Source: Selaginella moellendorffii (Eukaryota > Streptophyta > Lycopodiopsida > Selaginellales > Selaginellaceae). Taken from it: a DNA stretch of 64,000 nt. The DNA is taken from the NCBI RefSeq assembly GCF_000143415.4, contig NW_003314277.1, positions 1,161,108 to 1,225,107 on the forward strand, written 5' to 3'. The notes beneath the pieces were generated by a model. The model ran no database searches. It was given only the letters and a program-made list of their open reading frames with translations, and had not been told where the DNA came from. Positions 1 through 12,699 of this stretch are shown here, in pieces. The translations under genes and the position numbers were made by a program. Position 1 is the stretch's first letter. Every line of letters begins with the position of its first letter.

Positions 1-5
1 TAGGA

Positions 6-287
6 ATGTTGTGGCCAGCACTTCGTCAAGATCTTGTCGGCCTTGTGCATGCACTTGCTCCTGCCACCCTTGACAATGCTCTGCGCTTGGCACAACATTA
101 TGAGACGTCGCCTCTTCCACTTCTCGCTGCACGTCCTCCAGCTCCACTTCCTATGAGTGATGGTCCTGTTCCAATGGAGGTTGATGCTGCTGCTACTCAA
201 GTCCACGGACAAGGGCGAGGACGTGGTCATGGCCATGATGTTTGTTGCTGAGCGTGTGATGAAGTTGGTCATACTTATTGGCGTTGT
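6..287 (+). pseudogene. gag remnant with CCHC zinc knuckle interrupted by a stop
   Basis: An 81-codon open stretch ends at a TGA (249-251). Reading on in the same frame gives Cys (246-248), stop, Ala, Cys, DEVG, His, TYWR, Cys, which is the C-X2-C-X4-H-X4-C knuckle of retroelement nucleocapsid with one of the two X positions replaced by the stop codon. The upstream residues are a Pro-rich and then Gly/Arg/His-rich linker typical of the end of gag. The N-terminal capsid part is outside the window. Confidence 0.7.
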
Positions 288-418
288 CGACGCTTTCCAG
301 ATTGGCGACCTCCATTTCCTGGATGGAGACCTTGGCGTCAGCAACGTCCTATTGGTGCTGCTGCGGTGGAAGGTTTGGACACTGAGGTGCATCCGGGAAA
401 CGAGGAGTCGCACGAGTA

Positions 419-802
419 ATGGAGGGACCTTGCGCGAATAAGTTAGTGACCCCTCCATCTTTCTTTCGAGAGTATCATCAAGGGGCTCACTCGGCACTGG
501 TTCATCCAGTGTTTACTTTCCAAGCTCGTTATTATAACAAGAGGTCTCCTATTCTTCTCTCCGTGTTAGTTGATACAGGTTCGAGTTTATCTTCTATTGC
601 TCGACCTGTTGCCACACGTTGTTGTCTACACTTGCGTCGTGCAGCGGATCCAGTTTTCATTCTTTATGGCAACGGCCGTACACATGCATGTGCACGGGAT
701 GAGGCGGACCTGGTTGTGCGTGTGGGCGATCTCGAGCTTGAGTTGCAGTCGTTGCGGGTGGTGCCGAGTCAAGCTTTTGACCTCATTCTTGGTATGGATT
801 GA
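419..802 (+). pseudogene. Ty3/gypsy aspartic protease remnant
   Basis: The 127-codon segment contains the retropepsin-like motif VDTGSS about residue 50 and ends with LILGMD. In gypsy elements the latter is normally followed by Trp, and here the codon is TGA, which fits a TGG-to-TGA change. The protease should cleave the gag-pol polyprotein. Downstream the same frame stays open briefly before the RT frame takes over, so a frameshift also lies between about 880 and 1000. Confidence 0.75.
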
Positions 803-846
803 TTACAGCACAATCATGCCAAGTGTGACTTTGAGGCTTCTCCCCC

Positions 847-2166
847 TTGTCTTATACTTCCTTATGTTTCATCCATTCCTCTCACTTCCGTATTCTTCGT
901 CCTTCTACTTCTACCTCTGCTTCTATTACTTTTGTTTCCCCACTATTTCCTCCTATGTTTCCATCTTGTTCTACTCTTCCCTTTTCCGATCCCTCCGAAG
1001 ATCTTTGTGTTGCAACTGTTGATCGGCTCATGCAGGAGTATTCTGATCTCTTTGAATTTAACTTATCTTCTGGGGCCAAGATTGCCACACGTCATCCAGT
1101 TCCAACTGGGGATGCTCGTCCAATCAAGGTTCCTGTTCGTCGTCGGTCACCCAAGGAGATCAAGATTTTACGTGCAAACGTCAAGGAGATGTTAAAGAAG
1201 GGTGTTATTCGGAAGTCGCGGAGTCCTTGGGCATGTGAACTTCATCTTGTGACGAAGCCTGATGGGAGTATTCGTTTCTGCATCGACTATCATCCGTTAA
1301 ATGAAGTAACGATCCCGGATGTGTACCCTCTTCCTCACACGGCTGATCTCTTGGATCGTCTAGGGCGAAGTCGTTGGTTCACCAAGCTCGATCTTGCTTC
1401 TGGGTATTGGCAAGTACCGATGGCCGAAGAAGATATTCTTAAGACTGCTTTTCGTACACCATTTGGTTTGTACGAGTTCTTGGTGATGCCGTTTGGTTTG
1501 AACAATGCTCCAGCAACTTTCCAGCGGATGATGGATGAAGTTCTTTGTGATATGCCAGAGGTGACTACTGACTTCATTGATGATGTCTTGATTCACTTGG
1601 AGGGGACATGGGAGGAGCACATTCGTGATGTGTGTAAAGTGTTGGATCGGCTACGGGACGGTTTAAAGCTGAAGCGGTCGAAGTGCATGTTTGGGTCCAA
1701 GGACACAACTTATCTTGGGTACCATATTTCTCGTGAAGGTTTGCAAGTTGATCCTGACAAACTTGTAGCCGTTCTAAAGTTCCCTACTCCAAAGTGTGTG
1801 AATGATGTGCAGTGCTTCCTGGGCAAAGTGCAGTATCTTGGTCGTTTTGTGGATCATCTTTCTAATCAAACTGCACCGTTGCGAGTGTTGCTAAGGTCAT
1901 CAACGTCATCTTTCATCTGGTCTTCAGATTGTGAGCAGGCGTTTGTGAATCTCAAAGAGCTGTTAACGACTCCTCCAGTTTTGGCATATCCTGACTACAC
2001 TCGACCTTTTATTTTGTGCGTAGATGCTTCTGATATTGATGCAAGAAAGCCCGAGCGTGCCTGGTCAGCGTCATCCCATTGCATATATAAGCCGTACGTT
2101 ACAACCAGTAGAAGTGAACTACTCCATGACAGAGAAGGAGTGTTTAGCGGCAGTTTGGGGTTTTGA
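847..2166 (+). pseudogene. Ty3/gypsy reverse transcriptase and start of RNase H
   Basis: A 439-codon open frame. The part from about 985 carries the gypsy RT signature: a KLDLASGYWQ block, a MPFGLNNAPATFQ block and FIDD at the catalytic position usually written YVDD/FIDD. It continues into the thumb/connection region and the start of RNase H (CVDASD). Near position 2040 the RNase H reading continues in another frame, so the ORF end is a frameshift and not a natural terminus. The first ~45 codons are low-complexity Ser/Phe-rich and probably out of the original frame. Confidence 0.85.
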
Positions 2167-3430
2167 AAAACTTCATGCATATCTACATGGTTCTTGGACG
2201 TTACTTGAAGGTGACCATGCTGCCGTTACTTCATTATTGAAGCGGAAGAACCTGGTTGGTCGTATTGCTTGGTGGGCTTTAAAGCTTCAAATATATAATT
2301 TTAATGTTGTTCATCGCCCAGGGAGTTCTATGGCTGATGCTAATGCCCTTTCTCAAGCTCCTCTTCCTTCTCCGCTCTCTTCTTCTGTTTCTGATGAGCC
2401 TGTTGTTCCAGCATCTGTGGATTTTCTAGACGAGGATTCTGTGCCGTCGGCAGGTGCTGTACTTGACGTTCAGTGTCCACAAGGCACAGAGCAAGATCTA
2501 CCTTCTCTTGATGAGGTTTGTGAGGCTCAAAAGATTGAGCCGTGGATTCGAAGGCTTCAATATGCATTTGAGAATCCTGCATCACTTACTGATGACTTGC
2601 CTTTTTGGCATTTACATTCTCAATATCGTCTTGAAGATGGCCTTCTTTATTTTGTGGGGACGAATCCTAATGATCCTTTATGGCTGGTGGTGCCTTCTAT
2701 CTTTATTTCGCGGTTTCTCCATGCCTACCATGATTCTCCTGTTCTAGGTGGGCATATGGGACATCGTCGTGTGACCGAGAAGCTGCGCAGGTCTTTCTAT
2801 TGGCCGGAGATGCGATGTGATGTTATCCGGTATGTGTGTAACTGCGTTTGGTGCCAAGCTCGTAATACTCCCCCTTGTGCTATGGAAGGACGGTTAGAGT
2901 CAATAGTAGTTTCCCGTCCGTTTGAGTTGGTGGCGTTTGATCTTATGGGACCTTTTCCACGGTCAACTGCTGGCAATGAGTATGTTATTATTGCTTCTAA
3001 TTACTTGACTCGTTGGGTGGAAGTTGGTGCTCTTGCTAGCGCCTTTGCAACTGCTGTTGGATACTTCCTCCTCAATCGAGTGGTGTTCCAGCATTCTTGT
3101 CCAGAGTGGATTCTTTCGGATAATGGTCCTGCATTTATGGCTGAAGTATTTCATGTTTTGACGTCTCGGTTGGGGATACACCACACTTTTATGAGTGCTT
3201 ATCATCCACAATCAGACGGTCTGGTGGAACGGCTCGTTTGGACATTCAAAGGGATGATTGCAAAGTATGTGAACTTTCAGCATTCGGATTGGGATGGTTA
3301 TTTGCCGTCTCTTCGGTATGCTTATGTCACAGGGGTGCAGAGTTCTGTTGATGCTTCACCATATAAACTTCTATATGGTCATGATCCAATATTACCAACG
3401 GAGCTGGGTTTACCTTCGCGATTGCCATGA
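2024..3430 (+). pseudogene. Ty3/gypsy RNase H and integrase core
   Basis: Open frame of 468 codons. The start completes RNase H (blocks YSMTEKECLA, HRPGSSMADA). Next comes an integrase zinc-binding HHCC module (His residues in HAYHDS...GGHMG, Cys in CVWCQ). The DDE core follows, with Asp in AFDLMGP, Asp in LSDNGPAF and Glu in GLVERL. The frame ends at a TGA at 3428-3430, with the integrase C-terminal domain continuing immediately downstream in a separate open stretch. Confidence 0.85.
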
Positions 3431-3447
3431 GCTCCTGATGCTAGGTC

Positions 3448-3873
3448 ATGGGATCAATATTTGACGAGCATTCTTCGAGCATTCTTCCACTTGTCCGAAC
3501 AGAGTCTGCCGAATACTTAGGCCGCGTACAAGTGGGACAACAACGACACTACAACTCCCATCATCGTCCACCTGCAAAGTACAAAGTGGATGATTTGGTG
3601 TTAGTCCGTTTTTCCCATCTTACGGTACGTGGTTTATCTAAGGGGCTCCTTGCACAGTGGAAAGGACCGTACCGGGTGTTGCGGCAAGTTGGACCGCAAG
3701 TTTATGAGGTTTGGCATGACGTTCAGCAGGCCGATCCTCCGGAGATTGTGCATGTGCAGCGGTTGAAACGCTTTATACAAAGGGATCAGGAGCAGTTAAT
3801 ACCGTCTACAGATCCGCCGATGCCTCCTCCTGACATTCCTCCAGATCCCGACCCATCTACAAGAGAACCCTGA
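3448..3873 (+). pseudogene. Integrase C-terminal domain of the gypsy element
   Basis: The 141-codon stretch contains a DLVLVR block and WKGPYRVL, the GPY/F-type module of Ty3/gypsy integrases, followed by a short VYEVWH / VHVQRLKRF segment that resembles the start of a chromodomain-like tail, then a Pro-rich end. It is separated from the integrase core by the stop at 3430. It ends about 30 bp before the presumed polypurine tract. Confidence 0.75.
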
Positions 3874-3902
3874 CAGCCTTCCATTGTTCCGAGAGGAGGG
3901 GA

Positions 3903-4229
3903 TGATGTGAGGGCCAAGTGTACAGCTACGATGCCGTATACTAATATTAGCGTAGTGGGATTTTGGTAGCCGTCGGATTGGTTTCAATCCGGACCACTCG
4001 CTCCTGTATATAAGCTAGGGTTTTTGGGCTAATTGAGATGCACATTTCTGTATTCCCTTTCCATATTCCATGCACTCACAGATGATAATTTCCTTAGAAT
4101 ACTTTTATATTCTAACTTAAGATTTATTCATTCATAATTAAGTCTCTTAGATATTATTATCTATGACTTTGATATTGTATATCTATTGATCTTTGAGTTT
4201 GGGCCAGTATAGGAAGATTGGCTTCGGCA
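3903..4229 (+). repeat. Candidate 3' LTR of the gypsy element
   Basis: A purine-rich tract (gagaggaggggatga, about 3891-3905) precedes TG at 3903 or 3906, as expected for a polypurine tract next to the 3' LTR. A TATA-like signal lies about 100 bp inside. The right boundary is set provisionally at the CA in ggcttcggca (ends 4229), just before an unrelated inverted repeat begins near 4240. Without the 5' LTR in the window the ends cannot be confirmed. Confidence 0.55.
4007..4013 (+). promoter_or_regulatory. TATA box of the LTR promoter
   Basis: TATATAA lies within the candidate LTR, about 100 bp after its start and followed by GC-poor leader sequence, the expected place for the Pol II promoter that drives a retrotransposon transcript. 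Confidence 0.5.
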
Positions 4230-4239
4230 CTTAATATAC

Positions 4240-6060
4240 TTGGTGAAATTTCTAATCATGGGGTAGCTGCTATCAACTTGTCACATCACCCACTTCTTTG
4301 TCAATGTTCCTTATTTTTCAAGGGTGTGACCATATAAACAACTCTAACTGACTATTTATAGTAGTCTTTTTAAACCTTATCGATGAGTTTAGTTTCTTTG
4401 CTCATGAGGGTTGGGGCCTCTATGTCCTTGTAGGCAGAAGTGTATCACATTTTTGTAAGCTAGATGACACCCAGAGCAACAAGGGTAGCTAACTCTGTTA
4501 GTTATTTTCTTGTCGGCAATAGTTAGAAGGTGTTTGAGTGTCTAAGAGGTTATTTTAACTCATTTAAGTTGGTGCATTTCTCACAAAGTATAAACACCGT
4601 AAACTTTTTCTGAAATAGTTTCCTTAGTAATGTTCTAGATAAGAGTATGGATTAACGAGGATATCAATCTTCCCTAAGGGGGAGAGAGTGTCGAAAATAT
4701 GATTTCAAATATCAATGTTACCTGTCGGTTAGTCTTTTTGGATATTCTTTCCTTACTACTAAGAGGTTGGTATTGCTGAACCTTTTATTAATCCCTCTTG
4801 TGCTAATAGAGTTAATCCCTCCTATGCTAGTCCCTCAGGCATTAACAAGGATTGAATTGTTGGTCACTATTATATCTAAATTAGTTCTCTTGCATATGCC
4901 CTTTGGGTAACCTAACATGGTTGCTACTAAATGAAATACAAGCTACTATACTATCTTAAGGGGTTCCAAATGTATAGTAGGGATAGTGGGTAGGTCAAGC
5001 ATGGCCGACCAACTTGAGGCATAGTTTGGCTCTTGCTTGCGTGCTTGTCTTTATTCTGTGTCTAGCTTAAGCCTAAGTCCAAGTTCCCCACCATGCTAGC
5101 TGGTGGAGTACCTATATCTTCGTATTAGATCACTAGTATGCTAAAATAGTGCCAAACTCCATTTAACTCTGTTTTGCATGTTAGTTTTAGCATTAGGATG
5201 CCAAATGCTCTAAAATTGTTCCAAGTCACTCTGTGCTCTTGAAACTTCACTCCTTGGGCTATATGCTCAAGAGTTGCTCTGTGTTATAGTTCTATTGCTC
5301 CTTAGTGTTCCTAACACTAGTAAGTGCAAGTTAACAACATAAGTTTCTCATCACCATGTCAAATATGCTTGATAAAATGCCAACTTAGAATTTCCTTCTT
5401 TAGTGCCCTTCCAATCTCAGTGCATATATGATAACCAATTTCTCAACTAACTTAGGCAGAGATTGATAAAAGATCCATAATACCGACCTCCTGCCGTCGT
5501 GGCAGTAAGGAAAGAATATCTAAAAGGACTAGCCGACATATAACTTTTAATACCCATAATTACATTTGCAATACTCTTCCCCCCTTAGGGAAGATCAATA
5601 TCTTCGTCAATGCATACTTTAGTCTAGAACACTACCAAGGAAACACCTCTAGGAAAAGTTCATGATGTTCACACTTTGTGAGAAATGCACTAACTTAAAT
5701 TAATTAAAGTAACCTCTCTGTCTAATGCAAATACACTACCAACTTAGACACTTCTTGCCATCACCAACAAGGAAATGACCAATGGAGGTAACCACTCTTG
5801 TTGCTTTGGGTGTCACCCAATTTACAAAAGATGATAACCCCTACCTACAATTGGCATAGAGAGAGGCCCCAACCCTCATAAGCAAAGAAATCAAACCTGT
5901 CAGTAAGGTTTAGATAAACTACTATAAACAGGTAGCTAAAATTGTTTACATAATCACACCTTTTTTTAATGAAATAAGGAACATTGAAAAAGAGGTGTGT
6001 GATGTGGCCAGTCAACCATAGCTACCCCATGACTAAAGATTTCATCATGCACATGAAGAC
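4240..6060. repeat. Large inverted repeat, ~600-bp arms around a ~650-bp centre
   Basis: The stretch 4240-4815 matches the reverse complement of about 5465-6060 over its length. Examples are catggggtagct (4258 region) against the reverse complement of agctaccccatg (6022 region), and ggatattctttcctta (4739 region) against taaggaaagaatatc (5507 region). Each arm contains a polypurine run (aagggggagagag, and gggaagag on the opposite strand) followed by TGTC-like sequence, which resembles the internal-region/3'-LTR junction of an LTR element. I read it as two head-to-head or tail-to-tail copies of one retroelement end. Several long AT-rich stretches between have no ORF. Confidence 0.65.
4816..5464. 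repeat. Centre of the inverted repeat, related to 12.7-13.75 kb
   Basis: No ORF. The stretch 4840-4950 is the reverse complement of about 13,655-13,750, and 5000-5300 is the reverse complement of about 12,790-13,070 (shared blocks include gatgctcta and the reverse of gccttaagttt). The stretch 5307-5580 is in direct orientation with 13,350-13,650. The same repeat family therefore occurs at least twice in the window in rearranged order. Confidence 0.55.
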
Positions 6061-6089
6061 CAAGTAGACTAGAAAGTCCTTCAAGCCAT

Positions 6090-8640
6090 AATGTGCAAAA
6101 TAGGGATCCCATAGGAATACATCAATTGGATAGCATCTATGTACTACACAACGTTTAGCCAAGTCACCATCAATGCCACTCTAGGACAGTTGTTCAAACT
6201 TCAAAGATCCATGCACCAAGGCTGCCCCCTTGCCCCTTACCTCTTCTTATTTATTGTAGATGCCCTAGTGTATTACCTCATACGACCTGGTGGTTTGATA
6301 GGGATGTCCCTCCCTGGCTGTTAGAACTCATTACAGGATATGCTCTCGACAACCAACAAGGACCTTCTCTCCTTAGCCTTCACAGATGACATAGGGGTAG
6401 TAGCAAAGGGATCACCAGTAAATCTATCACGTCTAAAGTAGAACTTTGACCTTTTCAATGAAGTAGTGGGCTCAAAAGTGAACTAGTCCAAATCGGTGGG
6501 GCTTTGGTTATCACAAGACCAACCATCCACATGGGGAACTGAAATAGGCTTCAAGTGGGTACACTTAGACGAGACCACTTGATAGCTCGGATTCTAAATA
6601 GGATATCACTATGTTTTTGAACCTCAAAACTGCAAGGCAATCACAAAATTATAGGACCAACTCAAGTTCTGGGCAAGCAGGAAACTGCCCTTCTCGGCAC
6701 ACTGTGTTGTAGCCAACAACATCCTCCTCGGTGCAATCTTGTTTCTCACGTCCTGTTGGAACTTAAATTAAAGGACAATCCAAGATATGAACTAGCTGAT
6801 CAAGATATATGTATGGAAAGGTTCCTCTTGTGTCTCATGAGGAAGTGCCAAAGTGGACTAGCAATTGGTCACACTGCCCAAGCACGAAGGAGGACTGAAC
6901 ATCATCAATATTGAGGAACAATGCAAGGCCCTCCTTTCAAGATCTTCATGAGGATGCTCATGCTAGGAAACCAACCTTGGAGGCTACTACTATGCCACCA
7001 ATTCCTTAAGATCCTCCCAGATTGCCAAGAATACACACAACAGGATTGGGCACTAGATAAACAATGGATGTTCTTAGACACCAAACTCAAAATGCCAGAT
7101 GCCAACACCTTCACAAGGAAGTTTTTCAAGATCTGGAACTAATTCAAGTCCAAGCTACAACGCAAACAACTACAGTCCAAAGAATAGTTGGACCGACAAC
7201 CAATTTTCCTCAACAAGTGGTTCCAAGTCGTGGGAAATTGAAAATCGAGGCTTGGACCAAACCTATAGAGATCTACACAAAGCAGGCATGCGCACGTTCA
7301 CAGAGGCTAATACCATGATCCAAGAGAATCAAACGGCCAACAACTGCGACCAAATCAAAGCCTTCTATAGGCTAGACATCTCAAAACATAGGATGTGAAA
7401 ATTCCAAACTACCTTCCATAAAGCCCACCAAGCGTGCCTTGAGACATTATAGGTACCTAATATGTCAAATCATTGATGGTGGAAGCTAAATGACACTATC
7501 ATCTACACACTCCCAAGTAGGACATCTGGCTTGATCTTTGAGGTGGAACACACGGGATGACTTCTTCCCATCAATACCCCAGAATATGAGGATCTCTCAA
7601 ACATGATTGTTACCCAGCCTATCTGCATCATCCAGATGGAGAAGAAGATTGCATGCATAAACCCAGCGATTTTGGAGTGATAGTATGCTAGACTCTATTG
7701 GTTTTGCCACTAAACCCTAGATGAATTATAGTGGGACCTAGTGGAGTGGGAATGGAAGGACACATGCAAGGGGTTCTTTTAATATAAGACCAAGCTCGGC
7801 CAATGAATGATTCGCCCCTCAACTCATTCCATTTTTATCCAAAAAGCAAGAGCTTAATAGATCCTCCCCCGGAACCACTTACAATGTGTGAACAAGATCT
7901 GGAAAGGCCGCTGATCTACCAAAAATTGCTATTTCATATGGCTAGCCCAACAAGAATGACTCCCCTCACTCGTGGCAATACACCTCCTGAACACAGCGTG
8001 CAATGTTTGTGGAGCAAAAGAGACATAACAACATATATTATAGGAATGCTCGGCAATATAGAAAGTTTGGGAGGGAGCCATGGCAATCCCTCACAAGGAA
8101 GCACAGTTATCACCTACGAATCGACACTCTGGGGTAGCTTCCTTCAAGGGAAGACCAAACGCTTGGACACCTGGAAATGGAAGCACAACGAACACCCCCA
8201 CTTTGACAAACTCAATTGAACGCACACTCACTTCACACATTTCTATCAAGAACTCTTTGATGTTCTCAGAGGATGTACTCTAACAGAGATCTAGAAGGCC
8301 CACTATACTAGGATGTTCAATGACAAGAACCTCTTAGCTTGGGCAACAATCTCAAAGGTCTAGTCATGACTGATCATCACACTAGAGTGGACATGCTGAC
8401 GAAAAGAGGGAATAAAGGAAAAATCGCTCAAGAATACACTCTCTAGTCATTCTTTAGACACGAAAGTGAGGTTGGCAAAGACAAATGGATATGGAAACCA
8501 CCACTATGGCTTTGGCACCACTTGTTTACAAGTGACAAAACATATACCTCCTTGAGTCCCGCAAACTCCCCATGAAGGACTTCGGCCATATCGACCACGA
8601 TGGATAGGGACACAAGCTTCACCTCACCTCCCCCCCATTG
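6090..8640 (+). mobile_element. Heavily mutated LINE (non-LTR retrotransposon) fragment
   Basis: Scattered short frames on the plus strand match the plant LINE reverse transcriptase order. The block RSMHQGCPLAPYLF near 6205-6250 corresponds to the RGxRQGxPLSPxLF motif, and FTDD near 6380 replaces FADD. Further on come a GLWL block, the thumb region with AKV and GH motifs, and finally a zinc-finger-RVT-like CNVCGAKE near 8000. At least ten stops and frame changes separate these blocks. The endonuclease domain is missing, as expected for a 5'-truncated LINE. No poly-A tail is obvious. It has no coding capacity now. Confidence 0.7.
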
Positions 8641-8659
8641 ACCAATTTCTCATCTAGCT

Positions 8660-8785
8660 CAAGTGGGAATTGATAACGAATCTAGCAATACTGACCTCTT
8701 GCCGTCATGACAATAAGGAAAGAATGTCCAAAAGGACTAGCTGACATATAGCTTTCAATATCCAAAGTCACATTCGCAACAAACA
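8660..8785 (+). repeat. Dispersed repeat copy next to the LINE remnant
   Basis: The sequence around gccgtcatgacaataaggaa is similar to 5461-5560 (gccgtcgtggcagtaaggaa) and, more distantly, 13,495-13,640. It is a third copy of the repeat arm in the same orientation as the right arm of the inverted repeat, directly abutting the LINE-derived sequence. Confidence 0.55.
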
Positions 8786-11700
8786 TCCTACCAATGTTTC
8801 AAACCTCAGAGACCAATCTAAAATAAACCACAAAGAACATATGGTAATGTGAAAAGTCATAAGCCATCAAAAAGAACAACTAAATATTATGAAAGATTAT
8901 TCCATCAATAAAGATATGTATAATCGTCGTCAAAGAAAGAATTCACTATCCTGAAGAATAGCAAATCATTTTAGATTAACAATAATCAAATAAAACCTTT
9001 TAAAAGGATAATTAGCTATTCTAGATGATAGTTAATCATCACCAATGATTGCCATATGCAAATACTAACTTCAATATCGAAACTAAAAAGCTCCCCAACA
9101 ACTCCTAACAAATGGACCAATGAGTATAAAACTCAAAAAACCAAAAACTCAAAAATATTTACACCCAAGTCTTGCCTAATAATGATCATAAATTTTGCAT
9201 GAACTAAATTCAATGCTGAAAAAGAAATCATGGTACAACCCATAATATTCTCCTCAACATATCCATAAACTAAACTATATAATACTAAAGCTAATAAAAA
9301 GCATTTTTGCATCAATCTAAAAGCCAAACACAACAAAGCTTATGCTCAACAATTTTTTCGCACTTATTATAAAGTGAGTTAAATCTAACAAAAAACCAAT
9401 ATCTTCAATATCAATCACTAACTTTTCTTCTCGTAAAGCTATTATAGTTCATGATTAAATCACTTTTCAAGGAAAAATTCAGCAGTATAGCCCAACCCCT
9501 ACTAAATAATCTTGTCTACAGCATAATTAACTCAAATTTTCCACTCAATTTATTTTAATATCAATATAGTTGCTAACTAGCAAATACACAAATGCACAAA
9601 GCTACAACCAAATCATTAACACCACTGCATCGAGACTAATGAAGCTCAATATCAATTCTATTGAGAGATATGTCATTTCACTCTAATTTCAATATCAACA
9701 ATATCAATGACAAGGCATCATTTTATTTCCATGAACACCATAACAAAACTAATATAAAACAAGAGTGAATTACCACTCAAAGCTTTTTAGTAACTTAGTT
9801 AACCAAAGTCAAAAATACCTTGCTCAATATCTGGGATTAAACCTTTAGTAAAACTCAATTACAAATAACATATCATTAAAGAGTGATTCACCACATCCAA
9901 GACTCAATATAATCTAACACTATAGACTAAATACAACCAAATAATATCGATAGAGGTAGAATCAACATGCCAACATGGAAAAGTTATGTAAGTTTAATAA
10001 CATGATCTTCCACAACACCATTTGGTAAAGTAAGTCTATCACTATTAAATCATCATCGAGCTAAACAAGTGTCAATAGTCCTTGATGAAATATACAAATA
10101 GTTACAAAACAACCAATAATCACTCTTTAATTTACCTTTCACAAGACCCAAACATTAAATTCATGCCATCAAGTCATATACTTGTCCAATAGAAAGATAC
10201 ACTCAAGGTACTAGATATAGGAACACGGACAAACATGGACTAAATAACCATTTGAATCCAATTGAACTGTCGTAAACTCACCAACACATTTAGCCATAGC
10301 TCTAAGTAAATTTTGAAGAGGCTAGCTATACATAATTAACACTCAGTCTAAACTAAAGTGAAGACCATAAGATAGACTCATATGGTATATAACCTCTTAA
10401 TAGACAAAGCTATAGTACGGATATTAACATCTCAACCTTAAACAACTAAGTTAAACATTCCTATCTTCAGCCAAGGTGCAGGGCCACCAAGACCAAGTTA
10501 AAATTAGTGAGAGCTCATTACTCTCATAAAGCATTAACGAAATATAAGGTGTAACCTACCACTAAACATAACATTATAAAAGAAAGGCACAAGGGTCATA
10601 TTTCTAAAAAAGCTTAATAGCCACTTTTTTACACTAACTTCAGACTCTATCCAACTTAATTACCTTAACCCCAAAAGTTAGCCTCCCTTTCAGGTCACAT
10701 CATACAAACTACTCACTAAGATTTAAGCTAACCAAACTCAATTCCAACCCCTTCACTAGTTTGTATTAGCTTATGAAAACGGAATGGTTTTCAAGCAAAA
10801 TGATCAACAAATCAAACATTGTTAAAGCCTAAGAAAAATTTGTAAAAAAAATTCCATTCTAAAAAAAAAATGACTCTCAATCTAAAATTACAAACTTTCA
10901 AAACTCAACTAACTTTCTTACTTACAACTTTACAAAGATTCACCTCAACACAAATTTTCATGACTCAACAGTATGTCTAAGCATTGAATATCTTGCCTAT
11001 ATATTTGACATTTGACATCCATAAAATGCAAATGCATACCTAAGACCTGATCACGAAAACCATATCTTCAGATATTCATATTGCACTAATACTCTTCTTT
11101 AATCACATTTGAAATCCAATGTAAAGCTAAAACACTAACAAGAAAAATGACATGGAAAACAAGCTCTAAGGAAATTTCTTCATCACTCAATATAACAATG
11201 CCATTTCCACTAGCACAAGTTTTAGTAATGTCAATGTCTCAACTACACATGTTCTCCATTTAATAATTTACTCCAAGTGCTAACAAATAAACTAACAAGT
11301 CATAGCAAGTGAATGTTATAACCCCTTCCAACATCTCAATAAGCAACCCTTTAAAAACTAAAGTATCGACATAATCTTAGCATAATGGATCACTATTGAG
11401 AATCCAGTCAAAGCTACTACAATGCTACTACGTGCAAGTAAACTAACTTCACTATCAACTATTTTGGGGTTGATCATTGTTGAACCAGACAACTTCATAA
11501 GCACATTACTCATTATCACATAGATATGATATAAATATCACAATAACTTAATCATCAATAGAATAATACCACAAGCAAATGTACATTATTACTTTAAAAG
11601 TCTACATAAGTATGAAATGCCAACTCTATTTGACAAAATGCAACATAAATGTTACACCCCACCAATCGAGATTTACAACATCAAACACCATCAATTTTGT

Positions 11701-12699
11701 TCATAACATAAATATGCTCATGCCACACTCTTTTTTACCAAACTCAAAACTAATCCAACACTAAACTACTTAAGGAGCAATAACAAGGTTCCCTAAAAAA
11801 GAATTTAGCATTGTAACTTAAATCTTCAATAGCAAGCATAGACAAAATGGTATAGTGCTTCACTGTTATCCATCCCATAACTCACCATTTATAAGACCAT
11901 CATAACTAATATACATCAAGGTAGGGACTCTTGATTGTATAATTTGAATATGAGTAATGATTTCACACCTTGTTGCCAAATTATCTTTCAAAGAAGTGAA
12001 GATGATTTACATGTTTAATCCTTTATCCCTGATAACTCTCTTTTTGGTCTTGACTTTGACCAAACCTCAAGACTATGTGCACATTACTTTTAGTTCAATC
12101 CAAGAAAAGTTATAAGAGGGCACAACAATGATTACTTGAACCAATAGATTACTCTACAATCTTGATCCACTTTTAATCATACATAGGAAGGATCCATTAG
12201 TGCCATGCTAAACAACTATGGACCAACATATTTGCCACTCATAACTAACCTAAGAGAGGTTTTCTTTTTACCTATAATACATGGTTCATAACCTCCGATA
12301 AGCTAACATTAATCCTACCAACTCAAAGTGTAACCTTGAGTTATTAATATGCCTCACAAGCCCAAATGCAAACTCATGCAAACAGAACATCTCAATCCAT
12401 CTTATGAGCCCAAAAGTGAGCTCACATAATATAGTATAAAAAGTAACCAAAATCCATACCCAAGTAAAGCCTTAACACCTAAATGTGTACACACTCAGAT
12501 CATCATCTTCATCTCTACATATGCAACAAGACTAGTTGCCCAATTTTATTGGATAGTACTTATTGAAATGTATTCTTTAATACCAAATGTAACAGTTTTC
12601 CACCCTTTATCCTATAGTGATTTACCATAAAATAACCATGAAGCAGAACTTAAATCCTCCATATGCCATATGTTATATGCTATATGCCACATGCCATGT
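8786..12699. other. AT-rich intergenic DNA without recognisable genes
   Basis: About 3.9 kb of A/T-rich sequence with only short chance ORFs, no codon-like periodicity and no conserved motif that I recognise. It may be old repeat-derived sequence; nothing specific can be supported. Confidence 0.6.

Larger units (their letters stand above)
1..4229 (+). mobile_element. Degenerate Ty3/gypsy LTR retrotransposon (5' end outside window)
   Basis: The domain order gag zinc knuckle, aspartic protease, reverse transcriptase, RNase H, integrase with a GPY-type C-terminus, polypurine tract and LTR is that of a Ty3/gypsy element. The left LTR, primer-binding site and most of gag lie outside the window. 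The reading frame is broken at several points: a TGA inside the zinc knuckle (249-251), a TGA after the protease GMD motif (800-802), a frame change between protease and RT, a frame change in RNase H near 2030-2040, and a TGA near the end of the integrase core (3428-3430). It is therefore non-autonomous. Seen directly: motifs and lesions. Inferred: element boundaries. Confidence 0.9.
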
